Shown here piece after piece: positions 1 to 8,656 of a stretch of DNA of 64,000 nucleotides. Position 1 is the stretch's first letter. The number at the start of each line of letters is the position of its first letter. The notes under the pieces are model-generated. The model did not search any database. It was not told the DNA's origin and was given only the letters and a program-made list of their open reading frames with translations. This stretch comes from Pseudoalteromonas piscicida (GTDB lineage Bacteria > Pseudomonadota > Gammaproteobacteria > Enterobacterales > Alteromonadaceae), in the NCBI RefSeq assembly GCF_002208135.1, contig NZ_CP021646.1, positions 3,102,001 to 3,166,000 of the forward strand. Reading direction: 5' to 3'. A program made the translations under genes and the position numbers.

Positions 1-6
1 GGTATA

Positions 7-34
7 AAAAAGCCGCATCAAAGTGCGGCTTTTA
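7..34 (-). terminator. Rho-independent terminator of the lipoprotein gene
   Basis: Inverted repeat with arms agccgca and tgcggct around a 6-base loop, flanked by A and T runs on both sides, so it could work in both directions. It lies about 25 bases past the stop codon of the minus-strand lipoprotein gene that ends at 61. Confidence 0.8.
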
Positions 35-60
35 AGCAAATTAAGTCTTGCTAGAGACTA

Positions 61-1674
61 TTATGCACCAGTTACAGTTTCACAAACCATTTGTAACTGC
101 TGATCTGCTGCATCTGTACCCGCTTCAAATGTAAATGAAGTTGCTTGTCCTGATGCTACTTCAAGTGTTAGCGTATCGATGTTAACAGTGTATGTTTCAC
201 CAACAACTAAGTTGTTTAGCGTGTATGTACCTGAAGCATTTGCAGCTTGGTAAGTTGCCTTACCAGCACGACGGTAAGTTACTACCGAGTTTTCTACAGG
301 AACAGCTGTGTCAGCTTCGTTCGAACACACACCAGTCAGTGCAAATGACGTAGTTGTGTATTCAACTTCAGGAGCCACAAGAGTTGCACTTACTGGCTCA
401 CCACATACCGCTACTTCGTCTACCGAGTCGAACCAAACGGTACCTTCAGCGTCACGTAAAACGATGCGTGCAGTTGCATCAGCACTTACGTTGTTTTTAC
501 CCGCATTTGCAGCTGTGTAAATCACTTTAGAAGTTGAACCAGCAGCGATAGAACGTGTTGCGTTGATGTCTGAAGATTGAACATCTACGAATAGGCCACC
601 AGCTGGTACGTCACCATTAATGTTAACTGATACATCCGCATTACATACTGCAACTTCATCAGTTGCGGTGAAGAATGTAAGGTGATCAGTCATGAAAGAA
701 GCTTTATAAGCAGTGCCAGCTTCGTTTAGTGCGCCAACCGTTACTTGATTGTCTACTTCTTTTGTCCATACGCCTGTGTCTTCGTTATGAGAAGACAGAC
801 CTAGTACGTCACCAGTTTGAACAGCACGGCCTTCAGATGCTAGTACTGTTTCTTTTGGAATTGAGATAGAGATAGAGATTGGGTTGCTGAACTGTTTGAT
901 CTTAACGCCATTCTCGTCAGTCATTGTTACGTTAGCAACACCTACAGGAGCCGCTAAAGTTGCAGCGCTATCAGCGTTTAGACCTTCAGGAAGTACAGCA
1001 CCTGCATCTGATGAAGTTGGATCTGCAGAACCAACATTTAAAGAAATATCAGTACCAGTGATAGCCGCACCACTTGCATCGCGTAATACAACACCTGCAG
1101 GGATTGTTACATCAGCACCAGCTTTGCCTTTTGCAGCTTCAGCTGTGATTGCTTCTGCTACTGCACCGCCTTCAACTGCCACTTCAACAACTTCTTCAAC
1201 AACTGTATCTAGATCTTTAGAAACAAGGGCCAACTGAACTGCAAGCTCAGCGGTATCTGCTTCTGTTGTTAGGTCAATATTAAAGCTCTTTGAGAAGTAA
1301 CCGTCAGCTGTTACAACAGCTGTAATTTGAGAAAGCTCTGCACCTTCTTTTACAGAAAATACAAAGTTACCTGCTTCACCAGTTTCTACTGTCGCGATTG
1401 CTTCGCCTTTAGTGTTTACGATGTTTGCAGACGCTTCACCGTTTTCAAGGAAAGCGATTGTCGCAGGAACAACGTTAGTTGATTTTTTATCAACCACACT
1501 ACCATTTACAACTAGAGAAAGTGCATCTGGTGCATCCGGAGCAACGACTACTGGATCAGTAGGCTCTGGTGGAGGCGTGATAGTTACGTTGTTATCGTCA
1601 TCGCTAAAACAGCCAGAAAGCGTTAGCGCAGACGCTACAGAGAGCGCAAGAAGAGATTTTTTATTTGCAATCAT
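61..1674 (-). CDS. Predicted surface lipoprotein, 537 aa
   Basis: The N-terminus MIANKKSLLALSVASALTLSGC is a lipoprotein signal with lipobox LSGC (Cys about residue 22), followed by an Asp/Asn-rich tether and a Pro-rich stretch. The rest is Thr/Ala/Val-rich and looks all-beta. A segment near residues 270-340 (Pro-Lys-Glu start, then HNEDTGVWTK and HLTFFTA) resembles ZU5-like beta domains; this is a weak inference. Five later cysteines could form disulfides. Codons are strongly biased (GCT, GTT, ACT, GGT), unlike the polysaccharide genes, which suggests high expression. The Shine-Dalgarno AAGGA lies 5 bases before the ATG. Monocistronic, with its own terminator. Function unknown. Confidence 0.8.
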   Translation of the reverse strand: MIANKKSLLALSVASALTLSGCFSDDDNNVTITPPPEPTDPVVVAPDAPDALSLVVNGSVVDKKSTNVVPATIAFLENGEASANIVNTKGEAIATVETGEAGNFVFSVKEGAELSQITAVVTADGYFSKSFNIDLTTEADTAELAVQLALVSKDLDTVVEEVVEVAVEGGAVAEAITAEAAKGKAGADVTIPAGVVLRDASGAAITGTDISLNVGSADPTSSDAGAVLPEGLNADSAATLAAPVGVANVTMTDENGVKIKQFSNPISISISIPKETVLASEGRAVQTGDVLGLSSHNEDTGVWTKEVDNQVTVGALNEAGTAYKASFMTDHLTFFTATDEVAVCNADVSVNINGDVPAGGLFVDVQSSDINATRSIAAGSTSKVIYTAANAGKNNVSADATARIVLRDAEGTVWFDSVDEVAVCGEPVSATLVAPEVEYTTTSFALTGVCSNEADTAVPVENSVVTYRRAGKATYQAANASGTYTLNNLVVGETYTVNIDTLTLEVASGQATSFTFEAGTDAADQQLQMVCETVTGA

Positions 1675-1730
1675 GATTAGTCCTTGTTTTCCTTCTGTTA
1701 ACTTACGTCGATTTGACGCGTTAACTCATA

Positions 1731-1755
1731 AAAAAAGCCATATTGCGAACAATAT
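1731..1755 (-). promoter_or_regulatory. Leader hairpin followed by a T run (possible attenuator)
   Basis: On the minus strand, stem ATATTG, loop TTCG and stem CAATAT are followed by GGC and seven Ts, about 57 bases upstream of the lipoprotein start codon. The layout is that of a weak intrinsic terminator inside a 5' leader. The stem is only six A/T-rich pairs, so termination would be partial at best. Confidence 0.35.
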
Positions 1756-1888
1756 AAGCTTAAGTTTTAAATCATTTAATAAGACAGACAGGGACTAAGT
1801 CGCTCCCTGACTAAAGCCAACTCAGTTATTCTACCAATCTAGCGGAAAAACAACCATATAGTCGGAGTTAGCTGCCTTAATTTATCAC

Positions 1889-1913
1889 AGAAAAGCGGTA
1901 GTTCCAACCGCCT
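1889..1913 (-). terminator. Possible terminator hairpin downstream of the REP array
   Basis: On the minus strand GCGGT and ACCGC pair around a 7-base loop and are followed by TTTTCT. Two further outer pairs (one of them G-U) can form. It would stop minus-strand transcription running out of the yjbH/REP region before the lipoprotein gene. Stem short, so low confidence. Confidence 0.35.
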
Positions 1914-2067
1914 GTAATAAGTTGAAAGTAGGATACCTTTAGAACACTAAATAGACAATGAATGAAGTCAAATTTATAGCAAAAAGTTGCAATATAGTGC
2001 TTATTTATTAACAAGGTATATAAATTTAATAGTAAGAGTGAGGTGGTTTATGATTCCCGAAGGTTTA

Positions 2068-2790
2068 GTAGTAGCGGGTTTACCCCGCGACAAGCGCATC
2101 GCGACAAGCGCATCGCGACAAGCGCATCGCGACCTAAAGTCGCTGCTACGAATACATGACCCTCGGCAAAAACATAACCTCACGACAGAGCACCTAAACA
2201 CAGCTCCCGTAGCAGCGGGTTTATCCCGCGACACAGCATCGCGACGTAAGTCGCTGCTACAAATCCATATCCCCGCGATAAAAGCATAGAAACTCCACTC
2301 TCGTAGCAGCGGGTTTATCCCGCGACACGTGCATCGCGACGTAAAGTCGCTGCTACAAATGCATAACCCTATGGCAGTTGCATCTCTCCCGTAGCTGCGG
2401 GTTTATCCCGCGACGAGCATCGCGACAAGAGAATCGCGACGTAAAGTCGCTGCTACGAATCCATAATCCGCGACAAAACATAACCTCACGACAGAGCACC
2501 GAAGTATCTCTCCCGTAGCAGCGGGTTTATCCCGCGACAAGTGAATCGCGACGTAAAATCGCTGCTGCAAATACATAACCCCGCGACAAAAGCATCGAAA
2601 CACCGCTCCCGTAGCAGCGGGTTTATCCCGCGACGAGAGCTTCGCAACGTGAAGTCGCGGATACAAATCGATAACTCCACGACAAGTACATCGAAACACC
2701 GCTCCCGTAGCTGCGGTTTTACCGTACGACAAGCACATCGCGACGTAAAGTCGCTGCTACAAATGCATAACCCCGCAACAGAGCATCGAA
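2068..2790. repeat. REP/BIME-like hairpin array, seven paired units
   Basis: This fills most of the 1.1 kb gap between the lipoprotein gene and yjbH. Seven copies of a pair occur, starting near 2070, 2206, 2301, 2389, 2512, 2608 and 2705. Each pair has one hairpin gcgggtttatcccgc preceded by gtagca, and then the related inverted hairpin gcgacgtaaagtcgc followed by tgctac. Short linkers (acaagcgcat; aaatgcataaccccgcgac) are also repeated. The opposed orientation is that of BIME elements. Open frames across it are by-products of the repeat. The remaining 1675-2067 holds only the leader of the lipoprotein gene and two small hairpins. Confidence 0.85.
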
Positions 2791-2810
2791 ACACAAAGCC
2801 GCTGCTACTG

Positions 2811-4931
2811 TTATCTGTAAGTTAGATATGCTTCTCGTAATCTTGCCAAATTGCTGTAAATATAACTACTCGACAAGCGTCCTTGATTAAGGAATGTCTT
2901 ATCCAAATTCACAGGTGTTTTAACTGTATGTCCGCGGCCAATCACCAAGGCATTTGTTGACTCACCAATACGTGTACTCACTTCATGGCGCCAAGCTTCA
3001 TTCCCTTTTATCTGGCCATAACGGATCGGTGCCATATCTTTACGTGGAGTAAGCGGGATGCTAAACGCAATACCTGCGACTTGTACATCGGTATCTTGTG
3101 CAAACACCGAAATATAGCTATCGCCAAACCAGAAGCGAGTTTCTAGTTTTACACCGCTATCTTCATAAAAGAATCGACCTGCTGTTGCGTGAAAACTCAC
3201 ATCCTGCTCAACCCAGTTATAACGATAAGACAAAGTTTGATAGTCTCTGTCTAAGTCATAGTCATCATATTCTAAATAACCAATTTCAGCATTAAGCTGG
3301 TGACGACCATTTTCACTAAGCCACGTCGTTTCGTTTTTGATACCTGTATAGTCGTTAAACTCTTTAAAGAAACCAATATGGGTTTGGTTATAAATTCCAT
3401 ACGGTAAATCTAACGTTTGGTAAATTGTCGCTTGCGTAACACCACTGTCTTTTGCAAAGCGACCAAATGCTTTGCCTGTTTCGTAGTCATCAGTTTTGGC
3501 AACTTCGGTTTCAGCACTAACGCTTATACCACCGCCATACCACATCGGCACATCCACATCGGCTTTAATTGCGAGTGAAAAGTCATAAACTCCTATCTCT
3601 GTCGCAAAGTGTGAATCGAGCGAAGGCCCTACTGTTACGCGTGGCCTAAAGTAAGGACTGTTGGCTTTAGGCATTCCCACCCAAGACACACTGCCAATCG
3701 GATCCATTTCACCGCGACGAATATCCATATCTGGCGTACTACTGGTATTAATAAACTCACGGTAATTATCAATATCACCACGCACAGAAAGCATTGGAAT
3801 ACCACGGTTTAATAACTGAATCGTATATTTAGCCTCAGGCTCATCTATATGTTCGGCAATACGACCTAGCACAAGACCAATAGCGTCTATATCATTACGA
3901 TTAAAAACATAGTTTTCAAAGCTTACAACAATATGTGGGTCTCGATTAAAGCCCACACTAATCGCCTCTAAGCCATCGTCGATTAATGCATTTTTAAGCT
4001 CCCGAGTTTGCAGTGTTAGTGACTTTCTGTATTCATCACGCTCAGTTACTTCTTGCTTAGCTTCTTCTAGCGGCTTTTGAGCCAATTCTCGTTGCTGTTG
4101 ATAGTGCGCTTCAAATGCAGCTTCACGCTTTTTATGATTATCTAAAATCGGCGCTGGTGCTACTTCCGTAGGGTCATTTAGCTTTGCCTGCTCAAAAAGC
4201 GGCATCGAAAAGTTAACTCCCCAAAAGGTATCCTTTTCGGCATGATCAGTATTACTATAAAACTTGCTGGTTAACGTGAGTGTACCTACATCGTAAATCC
4301 ACTCTTTAGGTACAGTTAAACGTAAGCCCGCATTCACTGCCTCCGCATCATGCTCAACCTGCAATGCAAACCAATCCAACGGCTGCCATTCAATACCAGC
4401 AAAAGCACCATCCATTTGCCCTGTTGCGCGATCGCTTACTGCAAAGCCAGCAGAAAACCTAAAGTCATTCCATTCACGAGAACCTGCCAAATAATAGGTT
4501 TCATATTTATTAGCGGCACCGCCAAGGTCTTTACCACCTACAGCTAAGTTAAACCACTCTTTAGGCACAAAAGGGAGTTGGTATTTTAAGTTAAATGAAA
4601 GGTCGCGAGTTTGATTTTCACCATTAGCTTTAGCAGTAAAAAGATTGTCGTGCATTGTATTAGAAGCAATCATACCGCTTACCTCTAAACCGTCAAACAC
4701 ACCCGCTGAGAAAATATAGTTGTGACCATCGAAGTAGCCATTGCCACTGTGATCAAGTTGGTTATTGTAACCAATATCTATACTTCCCTTTTCAAGTACC
4801 TCAGCAGTAGGGGTATTAAAAATACCAGTGTACCCCGCAAATGCAGTGTAGTTATTTATTTGGGTATCAGCTAAAACAGGTATGCTTGCAAGTGCAATGC
4901 TACCTGCAAGAATCGTATTTATTTTTGACAT
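2811..4931 (-). CDS. yjbH: YjbH-family outer-membrane exopolysaccharide protein, 706 aa
   Basis: A Sec signal peptide (MSKINTILAGSIALASIPVLA, cleavage after ALA) precedes a beta-rich protein with the YjbH-family opening motif YTGIFNTPTAEVLEKG. A central Glu/Gln/Arg-rich stretch (residues about 270-310) looks like a short coiled coil linking an N-terminal and a C-terminal beta-barrel-like part. YjbH is the last gene of the E. coli yjbEFGH exopolysaccharide operon, and homologues are taken to be outer-membrane proteins that help secretion. Here it stands alone between two REP clusters, without yjbEFG in the window, so it probably serves the neighbouring polysaccharide system. The family call is solid; the role is inferred. 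Confidence 0.85.
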   Translation of the reverse strand: MSKINTILAGSIALASIPVLADTQINNYTAFAGYTGIFNTPTAEVLEKGSIDIGYNNQLDHSGNGYFDGHNYIFSAGVFDGLEVSGMIASNTMHDNLFTAKANGENQTRDLSFNLKYQLPFVPKEWFNLAVGGKDLGGAANKYETYYLAGSREWNDFRFSAGFAVSDRATGQMDGAFAGIEWQPLDWFALQVEHDAEAVNAGLRLTVPKEWIYDVGTLTLTSKFYSNTDHAEKDTFWGVNFSMPLFEQAKLNDPTEVAPAPILDNHKKREAAFEAHYQQQRELAQKPLEEAKQEVTERDEYRKSLTLQTRELKNALIDDGLEAISVGFNRDPHIVVSFENYVFNRNDIDAIGLVLGRIAEHIDEPEAKYTIQLLNRGIPMLSVRGDIDNYREFINTSSTPDMDIRRGEMDPIGSVSWVGMPKANSPYFRPRVTVGPSLDSHFATEIGVYDFSLAIKADVDVPMWYGGGISVSAETEVAKTDDYETGKAFGRFAKDSGVTQATIYQTLDLPYGIYNQTHIGFFKEFNDYTGIKNETTWLSENGRHQLNAEIGYLEYDDYDLDRDYQTLSYRYNWVEQDVSFHATAGRFFYEDSGVKLETRFWFGDSYISVFAQDTDVQVAGIAFSIPLTPRKDMAPIRYGQIKGNEAWRHEVSTRIGESTNALVIGRGHTVKTPVNLDKTFLNQGRLSSSYIYSNLARLREAYLTYR

Positions 4932-5002
4932 GTGCGCAGACCGATTTTTATTTTCAATTCTTGAATTAAATGTGGCAGAGCAAATTAACCAGCTCAGCCA
5001 CC

Positions 5003-5031
5003 GTTATAAGTATTATGTAGACATCGTACAA
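5003..5031 (-). promoter_or_regulatory. Candidate sigma-70 promoter for yjbH
   Basis: Minus strand: -35 TTGTAC (5026-5031), 17-base spacer, -10 TATAAC (5003-5008), about 70 bases before the yjbH ATG. The -10 is a 5/6 match and the -35 a 3/6 match. Confidence 0.4.
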
Positions 5032-5051
5032 TGAAGTATAGAAAAACCCAA

Positions 5052-5195
5052 CCTCGTAGCAGCGGGTTTACCCCGAGATAAGCGCATCGCGACGACAGCA
5101 CCGAAACACCAACCCCGTAGCAACAAGTTTACCCCGAGATAAAAGCGTCGCGACATAAAGTCGCTGCTACGAATACATATAGCCCCGCGATAAGA
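5052..5195. repeat. Two REP/BIME-like units between yjbH and the dehydratase gene
   Basis: Same hairpin family as at 2068-2790. One gtagcagcgggtttacccc half unit at 5055, a decayed copy (gtagcaacaagtttacccc) near 5118, and a complete gcgacataaagtcgctgcta unit near 5150. They sit directly after the stop codon of the dehydratase gene and may act as its 3' end. Confidence 0.75.
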
Positions 5196-5198
5196 TCG

Positions 5199-7160
5199 TT
5201 ACACGTTTCTTAAATTAACCACTTTCTGCTCGGACTCACGTTGCGCTTCAAGCACTTGGCGTTTTTCATTCCACACCAAATCACAAATACCGTCTGTAGG
5301 ATTAAAGCCTGTAGGCGCCTCTAACAACAATTTACGAATAAGCTCATGATCAAAGTTATGACAAGCTGTATCCATTGCACTCATAAAGTCTTCTAACTCT
5401 GCCATTGGTAGTTTTACCTCGTTGGCCGTCATGATCCGTGGATGAGAGGTTTCTTCTACATTGTCACCAATCAATAACTCTTCATATAACTTTTCACCTG
5501 GGCGCAATCCTGTGCATTCAATTTCAATATCACCATGAGGGTTTGACTCTGATTTTACCTCTAAGCCAGAAAGATGCACCATTTTGGTCGCTAAGTCTTT
5601 GATCTTAACAGATTCACCCATATCTAACACAAATACGTCACCACCCTTACCCATGGCACCCGCCTGAATAACTAACTGCGCAGCTTCCGGTATAGTCATA
5701 AAAAACCGGGTGATATCTTTATGCGTTAAGGTAATTGGTCCACCTTCTTTAATCTGCTTACGGAATAGAGGCACAACTGAACCACTAGAACCAAGCACAT
5801 TACCAAAACGTACCATGCAAAAACGGGTATTTTTAGACGTTACTTTACTTTCAGCCAAGGCTTGTAACACTAACTCTGCCATACGCTTGGTTGCACCCAT
5901 TACATTGGTAGGGCGCACCGCTTTATCTGTAGAGATTAATACAAAGGTCTCTACTCCTGCGTTAATAGCGGCTTTAGCCGTGTAATAAGTACCAAATACA
6001 TTATTACGAACACCCTCAACAACATTTTGCTCTACAAGCGGTACATGCTTGTAGGCTGCGGCATGGTAGACAGTTTGCACCCCAAAGGCTTTCATGCAAG
6101 TTTCAATACGGTTGATACGTTGCACCGATCCCATCACTGGTACTATTTCCAATGATACGCCTTTATTCAATGCAAGCTGATTCAGCTCCTTTTCAATGCT
6201 ATATAAACCAAACTCAGACACCTCAAAAAGCACCAGCTTTTTAGGTCCATTTAATATAATTTGCCTGCATAGTTCAGAGCCTATAGAGCCGCCTGCACCG
6301 GTTACCATAATGACTTTATCTTTTATATTTGCAGCCATCAGCTCTGCTTGTGGGGCTACTGGGTCTCTGCCCAATAAGTCTTCAATTTCAACTTCTTTTA
6401 TCTCATTAAGCTGCGCTTTACCGTCGATAACATCTGCCATACCTGGCACTGTCATCACCTCAAGCGGCAGTTTTTCTAACTTAGTGAGTATTTCTTTACG
6501 ACGAGAACGCGATACGCTTGGTAAAGCAAGCAAAACCTTATTCACTCGCTTTTTATCTATCAAATTATAGATTTCGTCAAAGGCGACAACGGGGATCCCT
6601 TGGATAATAGCATTATGTTTGGTAGCGTCATCGTCTAAGTACGCCGTAACATAATAGTCAGGCCCTGTTGCTAGCGCAGTAGCTAACTGCCGGCCTGCAT
6701 CTCCAGCGCCATAAATAACCACTGGGGTTTTAGTAAATGAGGTTAAGCGCCAAATAAGTGCTCTTACCAAAATACGCGATCCCCCCACTGAAAGTATCAT
6801 CAACCACGCATAAATAAAGGGCATAGTACGAGGGATTGCGGTTTGCGTAAAAAATGAAGACAACACTAAAATCACAGTACTAATAACTGTACCAAGTACA
6901 ACAGCACCTACGGCATTTGCCCCAACGTAACGAAGCACAGCGCGATATAAACCAAGTTTTACAAAAATGACCAAGCTAATGGGGAGTAACAAGGCGAGGA
7001 TTAGCCAATTATTAAAATTAGCCAGTGGTGCAAAGCTATCGAGGCGAACAATAAGCGCTAACCAAAAGGCTGAGACTATAAAAACTGAATCTAATACGAG
7101 CGTGAGAAGTCGTTTTTGGCTACGAGAAGCGCCAAGTAAAGCGCGAAACCAACTATCCAT
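5199..7160 (-). CDS. Membrane UDP-HexNAc 4,6-dehydratase, PglF/WbpM/CapD type, 653 aa
   Basis: Predicted to convert UDP-GlcNAc to the UDP-4-keto-6-deoxy sugar, the first step to bacillosamine- or QuiNAc/FucNAc-type sugars. Several hydrophobic segments lie in residues about 15-125, then a first Rossmann-like domain (VIYGAGDAGRQLA), then the catalytic SDR domain starting VTGAGGSIGSELCRQI near residue 290. The motif NVMGATKR carries the Met-x-x-x-Lys pair that replaces Tyr-x-x-x-Lys in the long membrane PglF/WbpM enzymes. Length is normal for the family. It is downstream of a PglE-like aminotransferase with a 130-base gap containing a hairpin and a candidate promoter. Confidence 0.92.
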   Translation of the reverse strand: MDSWFRALLGASRSQKRLLTLVLDSVFIVSAFWLALIVRLDSFAPLANFNNWLILALLLPISLVIFVKLGLYRAVLRYVGANAVGAVVLGTVISTVILVLSSFFTQTAIPRTMPFIYAWLMILSVGGSRILVRALIWRLTSFTKTPVVIYGAGDAGRQLATALATGPDYYVTAYLDDDATKHNAIIQGIPVVAFDEIYNLIDKKRVNKVLLALPSVSRSRRKEILTKLEKLPLEVMTVPGMADVIDGKAQLNEIKEVEIEDLLGRDPVAPQAELMAANIKDKVIMVTGAGGSIGSELCRQIILNGPKKLVLFEVSEFGLYSIEKELNQLALNKGVSLEIVPVMGSVQRINRIETCMKAFGVQTVYHAAAYKHVPLVEQNVVEGVRNNVFGTYYTAKAAINAGVETFVLISTDKAVRPTNVMGATKRMAELVLQALAESKVTSKNTRFCMVRFGNVLGSSGSVVPLFRKQIKEGGPITLTHKDITRFFMTIPEAAQLVIQAGAMGKGGDVFVLDMGESVKIKDLATKMVHLSGLEVKSESNPHGDIEIECTGLRPGEKLYEELLIGDNVEETSHPRIMTANEVKLPMAELEDFMSAMDTACHNFDHELIRKLLLEAPTGFNPTDGICDLVWNEKRQVLEAQRESEQKVVNLRNV

Positions 7161-7225
7161 TGTGTTCCCTTTTTATTCCAATCCGAATTAAAACCGCAGA
7201 CGAACTAAAGCATAGTACATGTTGC

Positions 7226-7254
7226 AGTATACACAAAAGTAGCAAAAATGTATG
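7226..7254 (-). promoter_or_regulatory. Candidate promoter for the dehydratase gene
   Basis: Minus strand: -35 CATACA (7249-7254), 17-base spacer, -10 TATACT (7226-7231), 66 bases before the ATG at 7160. The -10 is good and the -35 weak. Confidence 0.3.
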
Positions 7255-7267
7255 AGGAAAATATGGA

Positions 7268-7283
7268 GGATGCGTGCGCACCC
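7268..7283 (-). terminator. GC-rich hairpin after the aminotransferase gene
   Basis: Arms ggatgc and gcaccc (one G-U pair) around gtgc, eight bases past the aminotransferase stop codon. On the minus strand it is followed by TCCATATTTT, a poor U tract, so it may be only a partial terminator. Confidence 0.4.
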
Positions 7284-7290
7284 TTCCTAT

Positions 7291-8466
7291 TTATAGTGAT
7301 GCTTTGTGAAGTACTTGCTTTACTACCTCACAAGTTTTGCTGATTTCTTCAGTAGTAAGCGTTGGATGTACCAAAAACATTAAAGATGTTTCACCTAACT
7401 CTACTGCATTCGTTAAACGCTCTTTTGGTCGCCAAGGCGTACTATCAAAGGCTTTTTCTAGGTAAACTTCTGAGCAGCTACCTTGAAAACAAGGCACGCC
7501 AAGCGTGTTGATTTCGTCGACTATGCGATCTCTTGTCCAACCTTCCCTAAGCGCCGCAGAGTTTACAAACAAATAATGTTTATACTCTGCATGCTCAATA
7601 TAATCCGGCACGCGCACTGTACGTACCACATTGAATGCTTTTGCAACTTGATCTATCGCCTGAGCATTGCTTTGCCTTTTAGCCGTCCAGTCTGACATAC
7701 GAGTAAGTTGAATACGCCCAATCACTGCTTGCATTTCTGTCATACGCCAATTAGTGCCAAAACTCTCATGCAACCAACGAAATCCAGGAGGGTGTTCACG
7801 ATTGTAAATAGCATCAAAGCTTTTACCGTGGTCTTTATAGCTCCACATTTTTGACCATAGGTCTTTGGAGTTTGTAGTAACCATTCCACCTTCACCACCA
7901 GTGGTCATAATTTTATCTTGGCAAAATGACCAAGCACCTATATGGCCTATAGTACCAACTGAACGACCCTTATACTTAGCACCATGTGCCTGAGCACAGT
8001 CTTCTATGACATAGAAGCCATGCTCTTTACTGAGGGCCATGATCGCATCCATTTCAGCAGGCATTCCAGCTAAATGCACCACAATAACTGCTTTTGTTTG
8101 AGGTGTTAAAACCGCTTTAATAGACTCAGCAGTAATAGCTTGGCTATTTAAGTCAACGTCGGCAAATACAGGTGCTGCTCCCGCTGTAACAATACTACTT
8201 GCAGAAGCTAAGAAAGTACGAGGAGTAGTAATAACCTCATCACCTTCACCAACGTTCAATGCTTTCAACGCAATATCTAACGCTAATGTGCCATTACCAA
8301 GTGCAATCGCATATTCAGCACCAGTCCAAGCTGCAAACTCTTTTTCAAATTCACGCCCTTCTGTACCTGTCCAGTAATTTACCTTGTTAGAAAGTACAAC
8401 TTTACTTACTGCGTCTGCTTCTTGCTGAGTAAAGCTAGGCCAAGGGGAAAACGAAGTGTTTATCAT
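7291..8466 (-). CDS. DegT/DnrJ/EryC1-family nucleotide-sugar aminotransferase (PglE-like), 391 aa
   Basis: PLP-dependent transfer of an amino group from glutamate to a UDP-4-keto-6-deoxyhexose. The PLP lysine is Lys185 in SFCQDKIMTTGGEGG, and VIEDCAQAHGA carries the cofactor-binding Asp. Length is usual for the sugar aminotransferase family. The neighbour downstream is the 4,6-dehydratase that would make its substrate, and the NeuD/PglD-like acyltransferase upstream would use its product. A UDP-4-amino-4,6-dideoxy-GlcNAc product is therefore the simplest reading. The 190-base gap upstream contains a 10-bp inverted repeat. Confidence 0.88.
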   Translation of the reverse strand: MINTSFSPWPSFTQQEADAVSKVVLSNKVNYWTGTEGREFEKEFAAWTGAEYAIALGNGTLALDIALKALNVGEGDEVITTPRTFLASASSIVTAGAAPVFADVDLNSQAITAESIKAVLTPQTKAVIVVHLAGMPAEMDAIMALSKEHGFYVIEDCAQAHGAKYKGRSVGTIGHIGAWSFCQDKIMTTGGEGGMVTTNSKDLWSKMWSYKDHGKSFDAIYNREHPPGFRWLHESFGTNWRMTEMQAVIGRIQLTRMSDWTAKRQSNAQAIDQVAKAFNVVRTVRVPDYIEHAEYKHYLFVNSAALREGWTRDRIVDEINTLGVPCFQGSCSEVYLEKAFDSTPWRPKERLTNAVELGETSLMFLVHPTLTTEEISKTCEVVKQVLHKASL

Positions 8467-8510
8467 AACAATCTCTTGTTCTTATTTAAGTGTTGAACTA
8501 GGCTAAGTTT

Positions 8511-8538
8511 TGTAGCTTTGAAAAATCACAAAGCTACA
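8511..8538. repeat. Perfect 10-bp inverted repeat upstream of the aminotransferase gene
   Basis: Arms tgtagctttg (8511-8520) and caaagctaca (8529-8538) around aaaaatca. Neither strand shows a T run after it. It lies 45 bases before the aminotransferase start, between that gene and the acyl-ligase gene, and could be an operator, an RNA processing site or a terminator for the acyl module. Confidence 0.55.
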
Positions 8539-8656
8539 TTCTAGGTGGAAAAATATAGTGATTTATTAGTGACTAACATCAAAGTACACTCTGCTGGATA
8601 GAATAAGATGCAAGCCACCAACCCCTCCCGTTAAAGGAGCCTGTGTTGTTAACAGC

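Noticed and set aside
1987..2825. Several open frames of 77-111 codons on both strands
   Set aside because: They run through the REP/BIME array and translate the repeat itself (recurring short peptides), so they are not genes.
2068..5195. Insertion sequence ends flanking yjbH
   Set aside because: The repeated sequences on both sides of yjbH are REP-type hairpins; there is no transposase, no terminal inverted repeat pair and no target duplication.
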